Shown in pieces: positions 41,966 to 49,984 of a stretch of DNA of 64,000 bases (the first letter of the stretch is position 1; every line of letters begins with the position of its first letter). The stretch comes from Hephaestia caeni. GTDB lineage: Bacteria > Pseudomonadota > Alphaproteobacteria > Sphingomonadales > Sphingomonadaceae. A program made the position numbers and the translations under genes. The notes beneath the pieces are model-generated. The model worked only from the letters and a program-made list of their open reading frames with translations. It made no database searches and was not told the origin of the DNA. Location: positions 599,206-663,205 of the forward strand of contig NZ_QXDC01000002.1 in NCBI RefSeq assembly GCF_003550065.1, written 5' to 3'.

Positions 41966-42679
41966 TCAGGTGCGCGCCTGCGCCTCGAGCGATGCGATCC
42001 GTGCGATCATCTGCTGGTCGGCCAACTCTCCTCCTGCCTCGAAGGGGTTGCCTGTGTCGAAACTGTCGGTGTGGAGGGCGACTACGACGGCTGTCGGGAA
42101 GGCTCCCGCGAAAATCGGCCCGCCGCTGTCGCCCTTGTCCGCCGGTAGGGCGTAGAGGAGCTTGTCGCCGCTAGTCTTCGCGGCCCCCACTCCGGCAGTA
42201 AGTTGGCCGAAGTACCCAAAGGCATAGCCCGCCAGGGTAACTTTGGCGGTCGGCCGTCCATTGAGCTGGAGGCCGGACGCCGGCGATGGTGCAGTGATCA
42301 AAACCGCAAAGTCTCGCTGCGCGTCCCAAGCCCAGCGGCTCGCCGAGACAGACTGAACAGGGTTCCGCTTGGCGTCGTAGCCCGCAAAAGCGCCGACCGC
42401 CGTGGGCTTTGCCATCAAGATGTTGTGAGCAGCCGTCACGACGACATCGGGCTTTACGAAGAAACCTGTAGCCGACCCCACAAACCGGCCATTCACGTAA
42501 AAGCAAAGAAAGGCGATCGAACGCGCTGGTTCCAGTTGCGGATTCGGAATATCGTCACGACTGCGCTTAGTGCCGAATATAGACTTGAGAAGGTCCCCCA
42601 GCCGCCGCGGCGGGGGTGGCGGCGCGTCGAGCGGCGCCAACTCGGTGAATTTTCCTGTCCCAACAGCCTCGTCGATCAT
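41966..42679 (-). CDS. Trypsin-like serine protease
   Basis: A 237-residue chymotrypsin-fold protease with a complete triad: His85 in VVVTAAHNIL, Asp123 in QRDFAVLI and Ser185 in KGDSGGPIF. The sequence starts with a Pro-rich 50-residue extension (LDAPPPPPRRLGDLLKSIFG) that could bind a partner or act as a pro-region; no signal peptide is visible, so it probably acts in the cytoplasm. Trypsin-like proteases coupled to STAND ATPases, caspases and gasdermins occur in bacterial cell-death systems, and the gasdermin island begins 1.1 kb away on the same strand. The specificity pocket cannot be read by eye. Confidence 0.83.
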   Translation of the reverse strand: MIDEAVGTGKFTELAPLDAPPPPPRRLGDLLKSIFGTKRSRDDIPNPQLEPARSIAFLCFYVNGRFVGSATGFFVKPDVVVTAAHNILMAKPTAVGAFAGYDAKRNPVQSVSASRWAWDAQRDFAVLITAPSPASGLQLNGRPTAKVTLAGYAFGYFGQLTAGVGAAKTSGDKLLYALPADKGDSGGPIFAGAFPTAVVVALHTDSFDTGNPFEAGGELADQQMIARIASLEAQART

Positions 42680-43052
42680 GCCGCACCCCCACGCAACTTC
42701 AACAGCATGCGCTCGTAATTATCTTTGTCAAGAAATCAGCATCGGCTCGTAGTTCTATTTCTACCGGAATCTTACTACCCAGTCGATCGGTTAGAGTATA
42801 GTGTCCGCTTCCGGCGCGAGACGCTGTTAGTAGCCGGCAAAGTGAATGGCTTGATCGGGGTCGCGAGCTGCCACGCCGAGCCGCGCGGGCCCGCCGGGGC
42901 GAGTAAGTTTGCTTGCCCCTGTCATCCAGGCTAGAGAAGCGGACTTTCTCTTTGCTATTTTCAATACGTTCGAAAATCATCGATTAATACGGTCACAGGT
43001 CGTCGGGTATAGCATCACTGCTGAAAGCAAGGCGCCATTACGGGAGCACCTC
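42680..43052. other. Intergenic region with the second hairpin repeat
   Basis: Holds the promoter side of the protease gene and of the plus-strand gene at 43053, and the repeat copy at 42870-42919. Nothing else recognised. Confidence 0.4.
42870..42919 (+). repeat. GC-rich hairpin repeat, copy 2 (inverted relative to copy 1)
   Basis: GCCACGCCGAGCC, then CGCCGGGGCGAGTAAGTTTG and CTTGCCCC; the GGGGCGAG/CTTGCCCC part folds. Matches the reverse complement of 39309-39358 closely. The two copies flank the segment carrying the protease and lipoprotein genes. Confidence 0.7.
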
Positions 43053-43421
43053 ATGCCCAACGACACCCTAACCGACAGCGAAAAAACTCGCTTTACTTTT
43101 GCGCTCGTGGAACAATGCGTAAGAAATACGGCTCTGGAGACGCTCCATGCTGGCACTGTGCCAGACAGCGCGACCGGGGACTATAGCGACGTCAAAGTTG
43201 TAACTCCGTATGGGGAAATTGACTGGACCGAGCTCTCTCGTATCTCCGACGCTGAGATGAAACAGCTTATGATCGAGATCACCAACAAAGTGTATACGTT
43301 CCTGACCTATCCAGAGGATCTCGTCACGCTGGGGCCGGCAGCGCGCTGGAACAAACCAGAAATCGATCCAGCACTGATGCGCCAAGCTGAACGACGGCGA
43401 GCCTCGAGATTGGCGCGATAA
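43053..43421 (+). CDS. Hypothetical protein, 122 residues
   Basis: Start at 43053 after CGGGAGCACC. Helical N-terminus, then a DYSDVKVVTPYGEIDWTELS segment and a basic helix at the end (MRQAERRRASRLAR). No domain recognised. It is the only plus-strand gene inside the conflict island and separates the two minus-strand groups. Confidence 0.55.
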   Translation: MPNDTLTDSEKTRFTFALVEQCVRNTALETLHAGTVPDSATGDYSDVKVVTPYGEIDWTELSRISDAEMKQLMIEITNKVYTFLTYPEDLVTLGPAARWNKPEIDPALMRQAERRRASRLAR

Positions 43422-43828
43422 TAGCCGTTCACTGCCGTTGAGATGGTCATGTTGGCGCTATGAGACACCCAGCCCTCTCCGGATGAAGCATCGCTCGGCG
43501 TTCCCAACTATGACCGAATAGGCCTGGCGATGACCCCGCCAATTTGAGTGTTAGGATTAGCCCTCAGCTGCAGACGGCACTAACGTACAATGATAGCCCG
43601 AAAAAACTCCCAAAATTCGTCCATTTCTGCGATATCCGGCTTCTTCGATTCACTCCAAATGGCAATCACCTGGAGCAGGAAGCGCATCGTGCCGTCAGTT
43701 TCGGAAGCAATGCTCGGCTGGTATACGACAGGTAGGCTCATCTCGGAAACCCTAGTCAGAAGAACTCAGTTTGGCGTTCTTGGTAGTATCAGAATCTAGG
43801 GCTCGAGAGCCAGAGATCTGGTTTAACA
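43422..43828. other. Gene-free stretch of about 400 bases at the end of the gasdermin operon
   Basis: Contains the 12-base palindrome CCAGAGATCTGG (43810-43821) next to GGCTCGAGAGCC (43800-43811), a probable 3' hairpin for the STAND gene that ends at 43829. No coding frame supported. Confidence 0.4.
43800..43821 (-). terminator. Paired palindromes after the STAND gene
   Basis: CCAGAGATCTGG and GGCTCGAGAGCC lie side by side seven bases beyond the stop codon at 43829. A T-run is not obvious, so termination is only suggested. Confidence 0.4.
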
Positions 43829-46800
43829 TTAGTCTAACCTCGCAATCGGAGGCGCAAAACGCGGCGGCGGCAACGGACCCTTGACGATCTTCTCGATAGC
43901 CCGGACCGTGCTAGTACGAATATTCTGGCTCGCGTTTTCGCACGCCTGCCGTTCCTCTTCTGACATTCCCGCAGCGTAGGCCCGCGCCTGCAGAATGAAC
44001 TGTAGACGATCGAGATCTTTTGCGATCTTGGCAGTGACCGTCTCCCCCTCATTGAATTCTTGCAAAAGGAGCGGAACCCGCCAGAGGTCGCCGATCCCCC
44101 TGTAGGTCTCGAACGCTCCATACTTCCATATAGCGATTTCCTCCAGTTTTGGATCGTTATACTTGGGAAGTTGATCGCCTAGACGAGACTCCGCGAGGTC
44201 GTGGACGAGGATCATCTCGATAACTTTGCGCTTGTCATATTTCTCCTCTCCCTCTGGATCGGATCGCAAAAAGATTTCGGCCAACCCCAACACCCCGACT
44301 AGATGTTCGGCTACGCTCTCGATACGAATCTCGTTCCAGAATGCCTTATGCTCTCCGAGCGCATCCCGGCGTCGCCGGAGCCAACCCGTCCGCTCGATCT
44401 TGGCGAGTCCGGTCCATTCGTCGCACACGGTTGACAGGCGAAACTCCTCCATGTCGAGATCTTCGGCAACCCGTTCGATATAACCGCGGACATTAGGCGG
44501 CAGCAGGTGGCGATCCTGCAATTGCGGCCCGTTCAGTAAAGCTAGGACCGCTGCCCGATGTGATTTGCGCAGTCTTCCATTGACGTTACGAACCTGGACA
44601 AGTGATAGGACAGTCAGCAGTTCTATAAGGGGAGGAAGATCGTTCGGTTTGGCGGTGATCCGCTCCATCAGCTTAGTGAATGTCTTGTTACAAGGAAGCA
44701 AACCATTGCCTTGACTTGCCATGTATCCGTCCGGATCGAATTCAGCATCACCGTAATATTCTAGGTGAAAGCCACGATTGAATTCGGCTTCATCAATGTC
44801 GGATAGCAAAATACTCGCATATTGGATGGCAGCTTCGTTCGGATGGTGCATTTTATCATGATTGTGCAGCATACTGCGACTAATGAAGATACTTCGACGG
44901 AGCATTCTGGCTTCAAGGGGCCATGGACCCGGCGCCCTGTGCTTGTCGCTGTCTATTTTTCCCAGCAGATCAAGCATCTCGCTTGCCTTGTCCTTTCTGA
45001 CCCGGCCAGCGAGATACGCAAAATGGGATTTACCTAGCGTGGGCATCTGGCGATACTTGGATTTGATGACCTCGATTACGTCACGCTCAATCTTGGTATC
45101 CGACAGCATTATCTGCTTGGTAAAGCCGTTAACATCAGCGGGAAATACATAACTGATCTTTTTTGCAAGTTGCTGTGGCGTTATCTGAGCGCGCTTGCCC
45201 AAGACTTTTGCCTTGCGCAAGGTATTGATGATGTGCTGCGCGACGAGGAAGCTTGTAATAGAGGAGTGGCAAGATACCAGTTTGGCAGTGTTACGCTCAT
45301 TCAAATCTGCATAGCTGCTGGCATGGCTGATGAGAATATCATACGCGATTTCCGCCGCCGCATTGAAATTCGCATCTGGCATGTCCTCGCCAGGATCCTT
45401 ACCATCGGCCAGCACCCCCTTACAATATAGTTCGTAGCATTGCGACAACGATGTCAAATCCCGGTATGTGAATGTCCGGAATGGCCCGAAAAATAATGAA
45501 AGTAAGAATAGATCAATAGATAACACGTCCTTTCTTTTCATATCTGATAAGACCGTGTTTGCTTCTTTGCTATTTTTAGCACCCCAAATCATTGCAAAAC
45601 CGTCAACCAATGCTGCAGCATCTTTATGATCGACTGCGAGCGGAACAATCCGATACGCCGCCTCAATGTTGAGCGGAAGTCGGCCGATCAGGTCGCGTAA
45701 TTCGACCTCGCTTTCGGTCGAGATCACGAGTCTGACGCCCCGGTGTCGGATCGCCTCCTTGACGAGATCCGCAATCAGTGGCGTCCGATGGGAACCCGCT
45801 TGATTAAGACCGTCGACGAGGACGACAACTGGCCCCGCTGTGTCCGCAATGATGTTGTTGAGCCTTTGGCAAGCGCTCACAACCCGATTGCGGGTTCGTT
45901 CTGCATCTAATTTTCCGTTGCTCCAACTCTCCAGATCGCTGATGCGCACCGAGATCGATTTGCACCCTGGAATTTCTTCATCTTGGATTGATCGGGATGC
46001 TTCGGCTTGGATGAGTCCCATCAAGGTCGTCTTGCCAGCGCCCTTGCCGCCGAGAAGTACGATCGGTTCCCGATAATCGTTGGATCGCAGATGGCGGCTG
46101 ATCGCCGCGATGGGGTTGACCACTTGCTCGAGGTCCAACCCTTGGACGAGTTTAGAAAAAAGCGGCTCGTTAAGAGCGATGTCTCGAATGATGGACGGCG
46201 GGAGGGGTTGGTCCGGATTAAACACATAGATGCCCGCGCCCGGCGCATGTGCATCTTTCTGATCAACGCGAAGGGTTAGGATCGACTCAAGCACAGCACA
46301 GGCGGTAGTGAGTGCAAATCGCCGATTCTCGTCACCGAAATTCAGTTCCAGCTCAGATTTATGGAAGTCGGCGCCATCAGAGACGCCGCGAACGCTCAAG
46401 AATTCGATGTCGGTCTTCTCGAGCGCCGTCATGACACCGGCTGACTCCATCTCAAGCGCTGCAATGTCGCTATGAGATTTTGCGAATGATTTACGGAACT
46501 CTTCGTTCGCTACGACTAAAGGTGTGCAGGCTAACGGCTGCACCACAACCTTGATCGCCCCGGCAGGCCACAAAGCGGGGTTCGTGAACCGCTTCTTCAG
46601 CGCGGAATTCAAAGCTGCAATCCGCTTTGAATCTTTCTGAAGGTGGGTCTCGACGAGGTTGACGAGATCGCTGCCTACGTGTTTTTGCGAAGGGCGGTGT
46701 TTGAACTCCGCCTGAACCGGATCGCCGCCGATCTTGCCGCCCTGCGTGAAATCGAAAACATCGCGTGGGACGACGACGTCGCCGATCGACAGCCAGTCGG

Positions 46801-47071
46801 CAACTCGCCCCGCGATCCCAATATTGGCGACTAAGCGCACCTTCAGCTCTTCAATAACGGCCGCAGTTGAGGCACGTGCGCGTTCGAAACCCATCTTTCC
46901 AGACAGTATCAGGACGCCTTTCCCGAAGGCATCCCATGATTCCTCGACGATGGGCCAAGCCGAATAGCCGGCGACCACGAACGGATCGCCGCACGGGACA
47001 TAATCACGAAAATATTCGGCTTCTTCACTCAGTGCAACAATGACTGCAAAATCGTACTTGGCTCGCGTCAC
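43829..47071 (-). CDS. Nucleoside phosphorylase - STAND ATPase - HD nucleotidase fusion
   Basis: A 1080-residue multidomain protein. Residues 5-265: PNP/MTA-SAH nucleosidase-like domain (YDFAVIVALSEEAEYF, LVANIGIAGRV, AALEMESAGVM, VRGVSDGAD). Residues about 310-700: STAND/NACHT-type ATPase with Walker A GGKGAGKTTL at 341-350 and Walker B PVVVLVDGLNQAG ending at D420. Residues about 700-910: helical sensor-like region. Residues about 915-1030: HD domain of the YfbR/HDDC2 5'-deoxynucleotidase type, with His923 (ESVAEHL), His957-Asp958 (ILVHDLAES) and Asp1019 or Asp1021 (AKDLDRLQFIL), so the metal ligands are intact. Start at GTG 47071, chosen for GAGGGGGA at good spacing; an ATG at 47086 lacks such a site. 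Predicted to sense infection and to deplete nucleosides and dNMPs. Last gene of the gasdermin operon. Confidence 0.85.
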   Translation of the reverse strand: MTRAKYDFAVIVALSEEAEYFRDYVPCGDPFVVAGYSAWPIVEESWDAFGKGVLILSGKMGFERARASTAAVIEELKVRLVANIGIAGRVADWLSIGDVVVPRDVFDFTQGGKIGGDPVQAEFKHRPSQKHVGSDLVNLVETHLQKDSKRIAALNSALKKRFTNPALWPAGAIKVVVQPLACTPLVVANEEFRKSFAKSHSDIAALEMESAGVMTALEKTDIEFLSVRGVSDGADFHKSELELNFGDENRRFALTTACAVLESILTLRVDQKDAHAPGAGIYVFNPDQPLPPSIIRDIALNEPLFSKLVQGLDLEQVVNPIAAISRHLRSNDYREPIVLLGGKGAGKTTLMGLIQAEASRSIQDEEIPGCKSISVRISDLESWSNGKLDAERTRNRVVSACQRLNNIIADTAGPVVVLVDGLNQAGSHRTPLIADLVKEAIRHRGVRLVISTESEVELRDLIGRLPLNIEAAYRIVPLAVDHKDAAALVDGFAMIWGAKNSKEANTVLSDMKRKDVLSIDLFLLSLFFGPFRTFTYRDLTSLSQCYELYCKGVLADGKDPGEDMPDANFNAAAEIAYDILISHASSYADLNERNTAKLVSCHSSITSFLVAQHIINTLRKAKVLGKRAQITPQQLAKKISYVFPADVNGFTKQIMLSDTKIERDVIEVIKSKYRQMPTLGKSHFAYLAGRVRKDKASEMLDLLGKIDSDKHRAPGPWPLEARMLRRSIFISRSMLHNHDKMHHPNEAAIQYASILLSDIDEAEFNRGFHLEYYGDAEFDPDGYMASQGNGLLPCNKTFTKLMERITAKPNDLPPLIELLTVLSLVQVRNVNGRLRKSHRAAVLALLNGPQLQDRHLLPPNVRGYIERVAEDLDMEEFRLSTVCDEWTGLAKIERTGWLRRRRDALGEHKAFWNEIRIESVAEHLVGVLGLAEIFLRSDPEGEEKYDKRKVIEMILVHDLAESRLGDQLPKYNDPKLEEIAIWKYGAFETYRGIGDLWRVPLLLQEFNEGETVTAKIAKDLDRLQFILQARAYAAGMSEEERQACENASQNIRTSTVRAIEKIVKGPLPPPRFAPPIARLD

Positions 47072-47199
47072 GTAGTTCCCCCTCATTATATTTCGACGAA
47101 TTTTCGGCTTTTGTGCGCTTCGCTCAGCTTTGCGTATGTTAGTCCCAAGACTGACAGACAATTTTGGGCTATGGTTAGGAACCGGCCGCACAACGCAGT

Positions 47200-48774
47200 C
47201 TAGTCGATGGGCTTGACGACTGGCGTGATAGTGAGAGTACTTGCATCCACCGAGCCGAATGCAAGAATGCTCGAATACCGTTCATCCAGCCCTCCGCGGG
47301 ACCGCGCGCCGCTCGACATGACCCAACTGAACGACGAACCGGCAGCGCGCTGATGTGGGAGATGCCGGGACCAATATCCCATTTCCTTGGTGGCCTGAGT
47401 TCTCTGTTCCGCCTCTGGAGCACCGTCGCGCAACGCAGTCAGCATGTCGCCAAGCAAAGTATTGGAGTAGGCGAAATAAGGGGCACCGAGCCGGCGGGCG
47501 GTCGACAGAGCACGCAAGGCTTCAGAAGCCGCACCAACCCTATCCTCCGGCGCAGCCCCTATGAGCAGACCCCGGGCGAGAAGAACATGACTATCGGGAA
47601 TCCAGGCAAACTGCCTGGACAATTCCGGTGCCCATTGAAGTGCTTCGCGCTCATCGATGCTTGGGAAACGAACGGCGCACAGCATCGCCAAGATTACTGT
47701 CCACGGATCTTCGGGAATATCCCCTGAAATATAGGCTGCGACCGGCGTGCGCCTGGTAAAGTCACTCCAGATGCCCTGCCCCTCGGCACCGACCGCCGAG
47801 GACAGGGCTCTGGATAGCGACTGTTTCTCCAGGTCGACTGGCGCAACGTCAAGCAGCAACCCTCCTGACGGGTCCAACGCAAATTCGACAGTCGTGCCAC
47901 CAGCGAACAGCGGCACTAGCGTCCGCTCAACTCGTAACCCTTCGATAGAAATGGATAGCCTCAACCGCGCGCCGTCGGCGGGCAAGGGCATTCCTCTCGC
48001 GTCGCCGTTACTGGACATGAGCGTGATGTTATCGCGCTCGATGTACAGCCGCGCACTTGTAACATTCTCAAGCACGGTATCGCGATTAATGGAAGCAGCA
48101 CGATCACGCGCGTTCGAGAAAGCGAGCGGCCACGGTCCGACATAAGGCCGCCAACCACCATAGCCCATCGGCCTTGTATCGACCGAGAGACCAATCGAAA
48201 AACGGCGTGGCTGCAAAGGCGCGCTTGTGTCTTCACGCCCAAGAGCCGATTGGCTGTCGTCCACCAACGCAGACTTGTTCGCATCTCCGGAAGGTGAACT
48301 CAAATCGACATGGTCATCAATGTCGTCGAACCCCGCACCAGCCTCACTGTCGTCATCACCCCGTGGAGAGGCAGTGCGCATCTCCCGTGCTTGCGATCCT
48401 GTCGTCGAGAAACCGTCAACGGGCTTCGACCAGACGCTGCCGGAAAACTGCTCGAGCCAGTCCCTGGAAACCGATGATGCGGAAAGCTCCGATAGCGCTG
48501 GCGCGTCAATTCTGTCGGTAAGGTCATCGACCACGAAGGAATAGAAGGTCGGCGCCTCGCCGAGCGGTTCGATGACAGCCGCATAGGCACCGGGAACCGC
48601 GCCCTGGATCAGCACCTCGCGATTCGAGGGGGTGGTCATGCTCTCAGAGCCGACGCCGCGCCTTTCGAGTTGCATCTCACCCTCCGGACCCAGAATCCGA
48701 ATACGGGCAGCGGCAGCGTCGGGTGGCGCCAGAAAGGACACGGTTTTCAAGCGCTGCCTCCACTCATCGGACAT
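47200..48774 (-). CDS. Caspase-neighbour protein of unknown function, 524 residues
   Basis: Its ATG at 48774 lies inside the end of the caspase gene (11-base overlap). The N-terminal 120 residues are beta-rich (ARIRILGPEGEMQLERRG, SFVVDDLTDRI); residues about 120-200 are acidic and low complexity; then a beta region (LRLSISIEGLRVERTLVPLF). Residues about 330-490 are helical and TPR-like (WTVILAMLCAVRFPSIDERE, LARGLLIGAAPEDRVGAASE, YFAYSNTLLGDMLTALRDGA). I recall similar helical tails beside other bacterial caspases, but cannot name a family. Likely scaffold or protease substrate; inference only. Confidence 0.6.
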   Translation of the reverse strand: MSDEWRQRLKTVSFLAPPDAAAARIRILGPEGEMQLERRGVGSESMTTPSNREVLIQGAVPGAYAAVIEPLGEAPTFYSFVVDDLTDRIDAPALSELSASSVSRDWLEQFSGSVWSKPVDGFSTTGSQAREMRTASPRGDDDSEAGAGFDDIDDHVDLSSPSGDANKSALVDDSQSALGREDTSAPLQPRRFSIGLSVDTRPMGYGGWRPYVGPWPLAFSNARDRAASINRDTVLENVTSARLYIERDNITLMSSNGDARGMPLPADGARLRLSISIEGLRVERTLVPLFAGGTTVEFALDPSGGLLLDVAPVDLEKQSLSRALSSAVGAEGQGIWSDFTRRTPVAAYISGDIPEDPWTVILAMLCAVRFPSIDEREALQWAPELSRQFAWIPDSHVLLARGLLIGAAPEDRVGAASEALRALSTARRLGAPYFAYSNTLLGDMLTALRDGAPEAEQRTQATKEMGYWSRHLPHQRAAGSSFSWVMSSGARSRGGLDERYSSILAFGSVDASTLTITPVVKPID

Positions 48775-49984
48775 TGACCAGATGATGATAGAGCGACCGA
48801 TTGGGGCAGAACACCTGCTCGACATCGCGATAGCCGCTACCGTTTGTGAACGACGCGCTGACGAAATGCGGATAGATGCTCGCGCGCATCGGCTGAAGCC
48901 AACTGTCCGCGCCCGTCCCAGGACAAGTGTGCAACGTTGCGCCTTGCGGGTCCCGGATACTCACGGTCCCGATCCCAAGCGCCTGTGTCGGGTCGAGCAC
49001 CACATTGACCGTCACGTGCGGTGGTTCAGGATAGGTCACAATCGCCGCAGTCGTGGTCGGTAGCATCGGCGACACAGGCTCGAAAGGTTGCCGCTGCCAA
49101 CGTTGCTCAAGTGAATAGATGCTCTTCAAATCCTCATGAATCGCGATGGGATAGGCTCCCCATTGCGCGGTTCCGGACGGGTTGCGCGCGGATTTTCCAC
49201 GAAGTGCGCTCAACAAGGTTTGCGTAAAACGACCTCCCGTTGCCGGGCTGTCTTCATAGGTGAAATAGCTGCTCGCGGCCGCCGCCATCAGCGTGACCTT
49301 TTCAGTGCCCCCGACAAATGGATTGGAACGAATGAACTTCGCACCGACGCCAGGGTTTTGGACATACAAGTCCGTTACCATCTCACCGCAGGCATCGACG
49401 AAAAGATACGCAGCGGACACATTGGGTGCCTGCTTGAGGCCGACCCCTAGGTCGTACATGTTGATGAATGCTCCCCACGGATTGATCGGATTCTGATTCA
49501 GATCAGCCAGGAGCACAAAGGGTTGCGAGGTCACGGCGACGCCGTGGCCGCAGATGAATACGATCCCGACATTTCCAGCTACGGCATTCAGCCGCGCGAG
49601 CCATTGGGTGCCGGCAGCAGTGACATTGGCTGTGTTCGGCACGCCGACCGCAGGATTGCCGCGCGGGTCATTAGGCGCATTGTCGTTTACTTGAACTGGC
49701 GGGACACGGCCAAGCCAGTCATAGTGACTATGGGCCGGCGCCGGGCCGTTAGACAGCATTTCGATGGAAGCAAGCGGCTGCTCAAGCGCGGCCTCGCCAA
49801 TCAGCCAGTCGCAGAATGCGGCGGCGCCCGCGGCGGCGCTAGGAAGGTCGCGCACGTCCTTGAGCAATTCGGGCGTGGTGCCGGGCACGAACTTGTCCAT
49901 CTTGGCGTCTGGATAGGCGCCGACTCCGATGATCAAAGCATGCGTTGCCGGACCATTGACCTGCCGTTGGTAGATAAGCGTCAT
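48764..49984 (-). CDS. Caspase-like (clan CD) protease
   Basis: A 406-residue protein with the peptidase C14 plan: first strand THALIIGVGAYPD at residues 14-26, catalytic His147 in IVFICGHGVAV, catalytic Cys199 in AYLFVDACGEM, and a following VTLMAAAASSYFTYE strand. The last 100 residues form a beta-rich tail. In characterised systems (Runella, Lysobacter) caspase-like proteases encoded beside bacterial gasdermins cleave off the gasdermin's inhibitory tail; that role is inferred here. Its ATG overlaps the stop of the alpha/beta hydrolase gene (ATGA), and its own end overlaps the next gene. Confidence 0.88.
   Translation of the reverse strand: MTLIYQRQVNGPATHALIIGVGAYPDAKMDKFVPGTTPELLKDVRDLPSAAAGAAAFCDWLIGEAALEQPLASIEMLSNGPAPAHSHYDWLGRVPPVQVNDNAPNDPRGNPAVGVPNTANVTAAGTQWLARLNAVAGNVGIVFICGHGVAVTSQPFVLLADLNQNPINPWGAFINMYDLGVGLKQAPNVSAAYLFVDACGEMVTDLYVQNPGVGAKFIRSNPFVGGTEKVTLMAAAASSYFTYEDSPATGGRFTQTLLSALRGKSARNPSGTAQWGAYPIAIHEDLKSIYSLEQRWQRQPFEPVSPMLPTTTAAIVTYPEPPHVTVNVVLDPTQALGIGTVSIRDPQGATLHTCPGTGADSWLQPMRASIYPHFVSASFTNGSGYRDVEQVFCPNRSLYHHLVNVR

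Noticed and set aside
39309..42919. Terminal inverted repeats of a transposon
   Set aside because: No transposase between the copies and no target-site duplication visible; a REP-type repeat is simpler.
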